Origin: Saccharothrix syringae
GTDB lineage: Bacteria; Actinomycetota; Actinomycetes; Mycobacteriales; Pseudonocardiaceae
Direction: 5' to 3'
Assembly: GCF_009498035.1 (NCBI RefSeq)
Contig: NZ_CP034550.1
Coordinates: forward strand, 4,588,001 to 4,652,000
Length of the DNA: 64,000 bases
A program made the translations under genes and the position numbers. A model generated the notes under the pieces. That model was not told the origin of the DNA, did no database searches, and saw only the letters and a program-made list of their open reading frames with translations. Below, in pieces: positions 26,982 through 34,217 of this stretch (positions are counted from its first letter, which is position 1; each line of letters opens with the position of its first letter).

Positions 26982-27596
26982 ATGTCCGGGCTTCGTGAAC
27001 GCAAGAAGCAGGCCACGCGCGCCGCGCTGGCCGAAGCGGCGCTGCGCCTGTGCGTGGCGCACGGCCTGGACGGGGTGACCGTCGAGCGGGTCGCCACCGA
27101 GGCGGGCGTGTCGCTGCGCACGTTCTTCAACTACTTCTCCTCCAAGGAGGAGGCGATCGTCGCCGGCGACGTGGCCACCGCCACCGCCTTCGTGCGCGCC
27201 TTCGCCGAGCGGCCCGCCGCCGAGCCGGTGCTGGAGGCCCTGCGGCGGGCGCTGGTCGAGGTGGTGCCCGAGCGGGTCGACCCCGGGAAGGTCGCCCAGG
27301 TGCGGGCGCTGCGCGGCACCCCGGCCCTGCTGGCGCACCAGGTCGCGGCGTTCAGCGCGCGCGAGCGCGAGCTGGCCGCGGCGGTGGCCGAGCGGGTCGG
27401 CCTCGACCCCGAGGCCGACCTCTACCCGGCGCTGTTCGCGGCCACCGTGATGGCCACCCTGCGGGTGGTCGTGGGCCGGTGGTTGGAGGAGCCCGAGCGG
27501 CCGCGGCCGGCCGACCTGGTCGACGGGCTGATCGACCGGCTGGCCGCGGGCTTCGCTCACGCGTCCCAGGCGACCGGGAGTTCGTGCACGCCGTAG
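26982..27596 (+). CDS. TetR/AcrR-family regulator 2
   Basis: A 204-residue protein opening MSGLRERKKQATRAALAEAA with the HTH RVATEAGVSLRTFFNYFSSKEEAI. It is like regulator 1 (FFNYF-SKE) and sits 70 bp after the pump stop. ATG 26982 lies behind a perfect dyad and has no Shine-Dalgarno sequence. The last 40 bases overlap the convergent P450 gene, so the two 3' ends share DNA. Confidence 0.92.
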   Translation: MSGLRERKKQATRAALAEAALRLCVAHGLDGVTVERVATEAGVSLRTFFNYFSSKEEAIVAGDVATATAFVRAFAERPAAEPVLEALRRALVEVVPERVDPGKVAQVRALRGTPALLAHQVAAFSARERELAAAVAERVGLDPEADLYPALFAATVMATLRVVVGRWLEEPERPRPADLVDGLIDRLAAGFAHASQATGSSCTP

Positions 27597-28816
27597 ATCA
27601 GCATGTCGGTGCGCAGCGGCACCTCGCCGGGTTCGACGGCGAGCCGCAGGCCGGGCAGGCGGCGCAGCAGTTCGGTGAACCCGACGGTCATCTCCACCCG
27701 CGCCAGCTGCTGGCCCAGGCACTGGTGCACGCCGTGCCCGAAGGACATGTGCGGCCCGCGCGGGCGGGTGACGTCGAGCGTGTCCGGTCGGTCGAACACG
27801 CGCGGGTCGTGGTTGGCCGCGGGCACCGAGATCATCACCGACGAGTCGGCCGGGATGACGTGGCCCGCGACCTCCACCTCCTCGGTGGTGACCCGGAACA
27901 GCCCCAGGTGGATGATCGACAGGTGGCGCAGCAGCTCCTCGACCGCGCCGTCGACCAGGGTCGGGTCCGCGCGCAGCCGGGCCAGCTCCTCCGGCCGCTG
28001 CAGCAGCGCGAAGGTGCCCAGCGCGAGCATGTTCGCGGTGGTCTCGTGCCCGGCGATCAGCAGCAGGTTGGCGATGCCGATCAGCTCGTCGTCGGTGAGC
28101 GTCGGGTCGGCCTGGACCAGCCCGGAGAGCAGGTCGTCGGTCGGCTCGGCCCGCTTGCGCCGGACCAGCCCGCCCATGAACGCGCGCAGCTCGTCGCGGA
28201 GCCGCCCGAACTCCTCCACGGTGGTGGTCAGGCTCAGCAGCCGCGCGCTGCGCTCCTGGAACTCGCCGCGGTCGGCGTAGTCGACCCCGAGCAGCTCGCA
28301 GATCACCAGCGAGGGCACCGGCAGGGCGAACGCCCGCACCAGGTCCGCGGGCGGTCCGGCGGCGATCATCGCGTCGATGTGCTCGGTGACGATCTGCTCG
28401 ACCCGGGGTACGAGCTGCCGCATCCGCCGCACGGTGAACTGGCCGGTCAGCAGCTTGCGGTAGCGGGTGTGGTGGGGCGGGTCCATGGTGATGAACCCGC
28501 CCGCGCGGGCCCGCGGGTCCAGCACCTGCGCCCGCATCGGCTCGGGCAGCCGGGCCAGCAGGCGCGGGCTGCGGAACCGGTCGGAGCTCAGCCGCGGGTC
28601 GGTCAGCAGGGCGCGGCCCTCCTCGTGGCCGGTGACCAGCCACAGCGGGTCGTCGCCGCGCATGGCGACCTGGTGCACCGGGCCCTGCCCGGCGAGCCGG
28701 ACGAGCACTTCCGGCAGGGCGAACGGGCCCTGCTCGCGCGCGGTGAACTCGGGGGGGAGGCGCAGCAGCGCCTGGTTGGTGGGTGCGGCGTCCTGCCGCT
28801 GGGAAGCGGTGGTCAT
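27557..28816 (-). CDS. Cytochrome P450 monooxygenase
   Basis: A 419-residue soluble bacterial P450. The I-helix reads AGHETT (residues ~255-260), ExxR is EELLR (294-297), and the haem ligand is Cys ~366 in FGHGVHQCLG. It resembles CYP105/CYP107-type enzymes that hydroxylate secondary metabolites or drugs. The nearest electron-donor genes are not in this region. ATG 28816 was chosen over an upstream in-frame ATG. It could modify the compound exported by the two pumps. Confidence 0.95.
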   Translation of the reverse strand: MTTASQRQDAAPTNQALLRLPPEFTAREQGPFALPEVLVRLAGQGPVHQVAMRGDDPLWLVTGHEEGRALLTDPRLSSDRFRSPRLLARLPEPMRAQVLDPRARAGGFITMDPPHHTRYRKLLTGQFTVRRMRQLVPRVEQIVTEHIDAMIAAGPPADLVRAFALPVPSLVICELLGVDYADRGEFQERSARLLSLTTTVEEFGRLRDELRAFMGGLVRRKRAEPTDDLLSGLVQADPTLTDDELIGIANLLLIAGHETTANMLALGTFALLQRPEELARLRADPTLVDGAVEELLRHLSIIHLGLFRVTTEEVEVAGHVIPADSSVMISVPAANHDPRVFDRPDTLDVTRPRGPHMSFGHGVHQCLGQQLARVEMTVGFTELLRRLPGLRLAVEPGEVPLRTDMLIYGVHELPVAWDA

Positions 28817-28894
28817 GACCTGATTTCCGTTCCCGACCCGGAGCACGGCGGGTCGCTGCTCGGCTACGTGGTGTGATCCACGCTACGCAAAACA

Positions 28895-28907
28895 TGCACG
28901 CCGTGCA
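28895..28907. promoter_or_regulatory. TetR-like operator upstream of the P450 gene
   Basis: TGCAC-GCC-GTGCA has the same 5-3-5 layout as the dyads before TetR 1, and lies 79 bp upstream of the P450 ATG, between P450 and TetR 3. Confidence 0.6.
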
Positions 28908-28994
28908 GCTTTTTTTCGGGCCGGCCCGGGGCTGGACCGTTGATCTGCCGCGTCGCGTGGCACACGCTGCACGCCACGTGCGCATGGTGCGGCC

Positions 28995-29564
28995 CTAAGG
29001 TTGTGCGTCCTGCTCCGGTCGGCCCAGGGCCTCGGCGACCACCTCGGCGAGCGGCACGTCCGGGTGCTCCAGCCAGTGCTGGGTGGCGGCCCGCAGCGCG
29101 GCCAGGAACGTGGCCGCGAGCACCCGGGCGCGCAGCGGGTCCCCGACCTCCTGTCGGCGGGTGATCTCGGCCACCAGGTCGCGCTCGACCGCCGCGTAGG
29201 CGGTGACCACGTGCGCGGCCAGGCCGGTGTGCCGGGCGACCTCCCGGCGCCGGGTGAGCCAGCGCGGGTCCAGCACCTCGTCGACCAGCGCGGCGGCGGC
29301 GCCGACCAGCGCGGCGCGCGGCGGCCCGTCGGGCTGGGCGCGGACCAGTTCCAGCAGGCGGCGCAGGCGCACCAGGTCGCCGTAGAAGATCGCTTCCTCT
29401 TTGTTGGCGAAGTAGTTGGAGAAGGTGCGCCGCGACACCGAGGCCGCGTCCGCGATCGACTCGACCGTCACCCGGTCGGGGCCCAGCTCCAGGGCCAGCC
29501 GCAACGCCGCCTCGTGCAGCGCCATGCGCGTGGCCGACTTCTTGTGCTCCCGCAACCCGCCCAT
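28995..29564 (-). CDS. TetR/AcrR-family regulator 3
   Basis: A 189-residue protein with the HTH SIADAASVSRRTFSNYFANKEEAI. The start MGGLREHKKSATRMALHEAA resembles TetR 2. ATG 29564. It is divergent from the MarR/pump operon, with a perfect dyad in between, and upstream of the P450 gene on the same strand with 178 bp between. It may control both. Confidence 0.92.
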   Translation of the reverse strand: MGGLREHKKSATRMALHEAALRLALELGPDRVTVESIADAASVSRRTFSNYFANKEEAIFYGDLVRLRRLLELVRAQPDGPPRAALVGAAAALVDEVLDPRWLTRRREVARHTGLAAHVVTAYAAVERDLVAEITRRQEVGDPLRARVLAATFLAALRAATQHWLEHPDVPLAEVVAEALGRPEQDAQP

Positions 29565-29597
29565 CCCGGTCGAGTCTACCGAAACTTCGCACTGGGC

Positions 29598-29620
29598 AAA
29601 CTTGCACACTGCGCAAGTTT
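29598..29620. promoter_or_regulatory. Perfect 8-bp dyad between TetR 3 and MarR
   Basis: AAACTTGC and GCAAGTTT flank a 7-nt spacer. It lies in the 99-bp divergent space and could be bound by TetR 3 or MarR. Confidence 0.7.
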
Positions 29621-29663
29621 GGTGAATACTTGTATGTGGCAAGCAATGCGGAGAGGGGGCGAC

Positions 29664-30125
29664 GTGGACGTCGTCACGCGTGAGCTGGAGGACCGGATCC
29701 GCGACCTGCTCAGGGTCGTGCGCCTGGTCAAGCAGCAGCGCCACGCCGGCATGCCACCCGGTCTGGTCGGCATCCTCGGGCTCATCGAGCGCGAGGGCGC
29801 CAACGCCACCGGGTGCCACGCGAAGCAGCTGGCGGTCCGCGCCGGGCTCGACCCGTCCACGGTCAGCCGGGCGGTGGGCGCGCTGGTCTCGCACGGCCTG
29901 GTGGAGCGGCGCGCCGACCCCGCCGACGGCCGGGCCAGCGTGCTGGTCGTCACCGACCGGGGCCGGACCGAGCTGGCCGACACCCGCGACTGGTACGACG
30001 CGCTGCTGGGTCGTGCCCTTGCCGACTGGACCCCTGAAGAGGTCACCGCCCTGACCACCGCGATCGGGCGCCTGGCCCAAGACGTCGAAGGAGCCATGAG
30101 CTCCACCTGGGAGGCCGCGCGATGA
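29664..30125 (+). CDS. MarR-family regulator
   Basis: A ~153-residue winged-helix protein: KQLAVRAGLDPSTVSRAVGAL, then VERRADPADGRASVLVVTDRG, the wing typical of MarR (DPxDGR). GTG 29664 has GGAGAGGGGG upstream; ATG 29634 and 29646 are alternatives. Its stop overlaps the start of pump copy 2 (ATGA), so it likely senses the pump substrate and controls its own operon. Confidence 0.92.
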   Translation: MDVVTRELEDRIRDLLRVVRLVKQQRHAGMPPGLVGILGLIEREGANATGCHAKQLAVRAGLDPSTVSRAVGALVSHGLVERRADPADGRASVLVVTDRGRTELADTRDWYDALLGRALADWTPEEVTALTTAIGRLAQDVEGAMSSTWEAAR

Positions 30126-31675
30126 GCGCACCCGCCACAGCCACGCCGACAGCCGGCGCGATGAACCACCGCCAGGTGTTGGAGGCCCTCAGCGGCCTGC
30201 TGCTGGTGCTGTTCGTCGCCATGCTCAGCGGCACCGTGGTGTCCACGGCGCTGCCGCAGATCATCGGCGCGCTCGAAGGGTCGCAGACCCAGTACACCTG
30301 GGTGGTCACCGCCACCCTGCTGACCGCCACCGCGAGCACGCCGATCTGGGGCAAGCTCGCGGACCTGTTCAACAAGAAGACCCTCGTCCAGGTCGCCATC
30401 GTGGTGTTCGTGGCGGGCTCGATCGTGTCCGGCTTCGCGCAGGACGCCGGCCAGCTCATCGCCGCCCGCGCGTTCCAGGGCATCGGCGTCGGCGGCCTGC
30501 AGGCGCTGGTGCAGGTGGTGATCGCGGCGATGATCCCGCCCCGCGAGCGCGGCCGCTACAACGGCTACCTCGGCGGCGTGATGGCCGTGGCCACCGTCGG
30601 CGGCCCGCTGCTGGGCGGCCTGATCGTGGACACCTCGTGGCTGGGCTGGCGCTGGTGCTTCTTCATCGGCGTGCCGGTCGCGGTGATCGCCCTGCTGGTG
30701 CTCCAGGCCACGCTGAAGATGCCCACCACGCGCCGCGAGGACGTGAAGATCGACTACCTGGGCGCGGGCCTGATCGCGGCGGGCGTGAGCGTGCTGCTGG
30801 TCTGGATCTCGTTCGTGGACGACTCGTTCGCCTGGCTCTCGTGGCAGACCTTCGCCATGGTCGGCGCCTCGGTGGTGCTGCTGGGCCTGGCCGTCCTGGT
30901 CGAGGCGCGCGCCGCGGAGCCCGTCGTGCCGCTGGAGATCGTCAAGCGGCGCACCACGGCCCTGGCCATCCTGGCCAGCCTCGCGGTCGGCATGGCGATG
31001 TTCGGCGGCGCGGTGTTCCTCGGCCAGTACTTCCAGATCGGCCGCGGCTACACGCCCACCGAAGCCGGCCTGCTCACCATCCCGATGATGGCCGGCGTGC
31101 TCGGCGCCTCGATCATCAGCGGGCGGATGATCACCAAGTCGGGCAGGGTCAAGCCCTACATCGTGGTGGGCGCGGCCGTGCTGGTCGTCGGGTTCCTGCT
31201 GCTCGGCCAGATCGACCACGACACCTCGCTGGTGTTCGTCGGCGCCGCGATGCTGCTGGTCGGCGCCGGGGTCGGCATGAGCATGCAGAACCTGGTGCTC
31301 GCGGTGCAGAACACCGTGCCGCTCAAGGACATCGGCGCGGCCAGCTCGACCGTGGCGTTCTTCCGCTCGCTCGGCGGCACGATCGGCGTCTCGGTGCTGG
31401 GCGCGGTGCTGGCCCGGCGCGTGGAGGACGCGATCACCCGCGACCTGGCCGCGGCGGGCTTCCCGGCCGGCGGTGGCGGTGGCGGCAGCCTCAACATCGC
31501 CGCGCTGCCCGACGCCGTGCAGCACATCGTGCGCGCCGCCTACGGCGACGCCACCGGGCACATCTTCCTGATCTCGGCGGCGATCGGGGTGGTCGGCGTG
31601 GTCGCGGCCCTGCTGCTCAAGCCGATCACGCTGCGCAGCAGCCTGGACCTGTCCGAGGGCAAGCCCGGCGCCTGA
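30122..31675 (+). CDS. DHA2-family MFS multidrug exporter, copy 2
   Basis: A 517-residue protein with 14 membrane segments and the same motifs as copy 1: WGKLADLFNKKT, RAFQGIGVGGL, WLGWRWCFFIGVP and FFRSLGGTIGVSVLGAVLA. It is translationally coupled to MarR. It ends at the shared hairpin 31684-31723. The two pumps share 48 exact bases, so duplication or gene conversion is likely. Confidence 0.95.
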   Translation: MSAPATATPTAGAMNHRQVLEALSGLLLVLFVAMLSGTVVSTALPQIIGALEGSQTQYTWVVTATLLTATASTPIWGKLADLFNKKTLVQVAIVVFVAGSIVSGFAQDAGQLIAARAFQGIGVGGLQALVQVVIAAMIPPRERGRYNGYLGGVMAVATVGGPLLGGLIVDTSWLGWRWCFFIGVPVAVIALLVLQATLKMPTTRREDVKIDYLGAGLIAAGVSVLLVWISFVDDSFAWLSWQTFAMVGASVVLLGLAVLVEARAAEPVVPLEIVKRRTTALAILASLAVGMAMFGGAVFLGQYFQIGRGYTPTEAGLLTIPMMAGVLGASIISGRMITKSGRVKPYIVVGAAVLVVGFLLLGQIDHDTSLVFVGAAMLLVGAGVGMSMQNLVLAVQNTVPLKDIGAASSTVAFFRSLGGTIGVSVLGAVLARRVEDAITRDLAAAGFPAGGGGGGSLNIAALPDAVQHIVRAAYGDATGHIFLISAAIGVVGVVAALLLKPITLRSSLDLSEGKPGA

Positions 31676-31683
31676 CGCGCCGA

Positions 31684-31723
31684 CCGGGGGCCCGGCCGCT
31701 CACCCGAGCGGTCGGGCCCCCGG
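31684..31723. terminator. Bidirectional hairpin terminator
   Basis: A 17-bp stem with one G-T (wobble) mismatch and a 6-nt loop (CACCCG) sits between the convergent pump 2 and VWA genes. It is followed by no U-tract. Confidence 0.8.
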
Positions 31724-31735
31724 CGTGTCACCGGG

Positions 31736-33838
31736 TCAGAAACCCATGCGGCAGCCGGACAGGACGATCTCCTGGCCCAGCAGGGTCACCACCCGCACCG
31801 CGTACTGCGCGCGCTGGCCGTTCGGCCCGACCACGGTCTGGTTCAGGTAGACCGTGGCCACGCCGGGCACGCCGACGGTGGCGGGCCCGGTGCCGATCGG
31901 CCGGCCGTTCAGCGTGCCCACGCGCGACGAGCTGGACAGCCCCTGCTCGTTGGCGACGCAGCTGGTCTCGATGTCGGACACGGTGATCACGCCGCCCAGC
32001 AGGCTCGCGCTCGACACCTCGGCACCCGCGTCGGTGCGCCCGGTGGCGGGGTCGAGGTGGCAGTCGGCGTGCAGCGCCTGCACCGAGGCCAGGGCGGGCA
32101 CCGTGATCGAGGCCGTGGTCAGGTCCGAGGACGGCGGGCAGGTCGCGTGCGGCGTCTTGGTCACGTTGATCAAGCCCGAGGCGCTGAGCGACCACGCCTC
32201 CGCGCGCACGTGGGACACGACCCGAACCACGGCGGTGGCGGACCCGCCGTCGTCGTCGGTGACCGTCACCAGCACGTTGTGCGCGCCGACGCCGGTGTAG
32301 GAGTGCGTGGCGGTGCAGGTGCCCGAACCGGCGCCCTGCGCGACCGAGCCGGTGACCACGGGCGTGCCGTCGTCGAAGTCCACCGTGCACGTGTGCGTGT
32401 CGTGCGTGGCGATGTCGGTGAACGGCGCGGTGACCGTGATCGGGGTGTTGCGCGGCACCAGGGTGTTGTTCGCGGGGGAGGAGATGCTCACCTGCGGGGC
32501 GACGTTGGTCAGCGTCAGCGTGGTCGTGGCGACGACGTCGGGGTGCAGGCCGTCGTTGGCGGTGAGCCGCAACGTCCACACGCCGTCGTCATTGCACGTG
32601 ACGGTGGTGTTCAACGCCGCGGGGGCGGAGAAGGTGCACGTGGTGCCGGGGTCCACGCCGGACTGCGGCGTGATGCTCCACTGGCTGGTCAGCGACGGCC
32701 CGTCGGGGTCGGTCACCGTGCCGGCCAGGGCCACCGGGGTGCCCTCCTGGCCCGCGTAGGGGCCACCGGTCGCCACCACCGGCGGCGCGTTGACGATGAC
32801 CGTGGTGCAGTCGGTGACGGTGCCCGCGCCGCCGCCGTCGGTGCCGTGCGCGGTCACGCACAGCTCGTGCGTGCCGGAGGACAGGGGAGCGGTGTCGACG
32901 GTGTAGGTCACCGAGGCGGGACCGGTGCGCGGCAGCGCCGGCGTGACGTTGGTGATCTGCGTGGCCGGCCCGTTGTCCACGCGGAGCGTGAGGTCGGTCA
33001 GCTGCGACGCGATGACGCCGGGCACGACGTTGGGGAGGTTCGCCGGGTCGGGGACCGCGGTGCAGGTGCCGCCGGTCAGGTCGGCGATGGCCTGGAGGCT
33101 GGCGTTGTAGTCGCCGCTGTTGCACGCGGAGCCGGGGCCGACCGCGAAGGTGAAGTAGTCGACGTTCGCCGGGACCGCGCCCGCGACGCCGGTGACGTCG
33201 CCGGAGGCGAAGCCGTCGGACAGGAACAGCACGATCTTGCGCGGCTGGCTCTGGGCGTTGGTCACGGTGGTGGCCGACTGCACGGCGGGCACGAACGTGG
33301 TGCCGGTGCCGACGGGCTTGCCGGTGAACAGGCCGACGCTGCCCTGGACCATCGAGCCCACGGCCTCCTCGACGTCCCGCGCGCCGTTGCCGTTGGCGTC
33401 GGTCCCGGGCTCGGTCAGCAGCTGGTCGCCCGGCGCCGGGCCCACGTCCACGGTGGCCGCGGAGCTGCCGAACGCGACCGCGCCCACGCTGCCGACCACG
33501 GTGTTCGGGGCCGCGGCGATGGCGTTGAGGTTGTTCACCGCGGTCTGCTCGCAGGTGAGGATCGTGCCGCCGGCGCAGGCGGACGCGGTGCTGCCGGACA
33601 CGTCCACCACGTAGGTCAGTGCGGTGTCCCGCACCGCGACCCCGGTGCCGACGGACGCCGTGCCGGTGACGGTCACCGGGCCCGGCGGCACCACGGTGTT
33701 CGGCGCCGGGCCGGTGACGGCCACCGAGATGCTGGTGCCGCCCGGCAGGTTGCCGTCCACGGCCTGCGCCTGGATCTGGCTCGCCACGAGGACGGCGACG
33801 GCTAACGCGCCCGCCCCGGCGAGGTGCTTGGGTCTCAC
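31736..33838 (-). CDS. Large secreted VWA/PKD-type protein
   Basis: A 700-residue protein. The first ~27 residues are a Sec signal (LAGAGALAVAVLVASQIQAQA). A von Willebrand A domain follows with MIDAS motif DVSGS and later LSDGFASGDVT, then two or more PKD/Ig-like repeats (VTDPDGPSLTSQW; HSYTGVGAHNVLVTVTDDDG). Cys pairs suggest disulfides. It may bind a surface ligand or matrix. GTG 33838 has GGGGGAG upstream. No sortase signal or TM tail is visible. Confidence 0.85.
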   Translation of the reverse strand: MRPKHLAGAGALAVAVLVASQIQAQAVDGNLPGGTSISVAVTGPAPNTVVPPGPVTVTGTASVGTGVAVRDTALTYVVDVSGSTASACAGGTILTCEQTAVNNLNAIAAAPNTVVGSVGAVAFGSSAATVDVGPAPGDQLLTEPGTDANGNGARDVEEAVGSMVQGSVGLFTGKPVGTGTTFVPAVQSATTVTNAQSQPRKIVLFLSDGFASGDVTGVAGAVPANVDYFTFAVGPGSACNSGDYNASLQAIADLTGGTCTAVPDPANLPNVVPGVIASQLTDLTLRVDNGPATQITNVTPALPRTGPASVTYTVDTAPLSSGTHELCVTAHGTDGGGAGTVTDCTTVIVNAPPVVATGGPYAGQEGTPVALAGTVTDPDGPSLTSQWSITPQSGVDPGTTCTFSAPAALNTTVTCNDDGVWTLRLTANDGLHPDVVATTTLTLTNVAPQVSISSPANNTLVPRNTPITVTAPFTDIATHDTHTCTVDFDDGTPVVTGSVAQGAGSGTCTATHSYTGVGAHNVLVTVTDDDGGSATAVVRVVSHVRAEAWSLSASGLINVTKTPHATCPPSSDLTTASITVPALASVQALHADCHLDPATGRTDAGAEVSSASLLGGVITVSDIETSCVANEQGLSSSSRVGTLNGRPIGTGPATVGVPGVATVYLNQTVVGPNGQRAQYAVRVVTLLGQEIVLSGCRMGF

Positions 33839-34217
33839 GTGCCCACTCCCCCTTCGACTGTGTGCTGACTACCGGGAAGTCGAGAGGTGTGAACGGAGGG
33901 TTACTGGGCCATTCCGGTGAGAACTTTCCGTCAGCGGCGTCGGCCCGAACGGCTCCGCTCCGCTGCGCCGTGGGAGGTCGGCGGGCGCGGGTGGACCGAC
34001 CTGCGGTGGGCAACGACCCGAAAAGTGCTGATCCGCTCGGAGTGCCGACCCGCTACCGCACCGCGCCGGGAGAGGGCTCGCCCGGACCGGCGGTCGGGTG
34101 GACGGCACCACGCCACCGGCGCCGGGTTGACGGACCGGTGCGCGCGGGCTGGATGCCGTGAACGGGCGGGCACTAGCCTGGTCGCCGGTGCACGCGACGG
34201 CGCCGGGAGGGGCACCG
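33839..34217. other. ~380-bp divergent intergenic region
   Basis: It lies between the VWA gene (leftward) and the STAND-ATPase gene (rightward) and must hold both promoters. A GGGAGG ribosome-binding site for the right gene sits at 34205-34210. I see no clear gene. Confidence 0.6.

Noticed and set aside
28956..28978. CGTGGC/GCCACG inverted repeat upstream of P450 and after TetR 3
   Set aside because: Only 6-bp arms with an 11-nt spacer; too weak to list as a terminator or operator.
31684..31723. Considered as an operator
   Set aside because: It lies between two converging gene ends, has a 6-nt loop and one wobble pair, which fits a terminator better.
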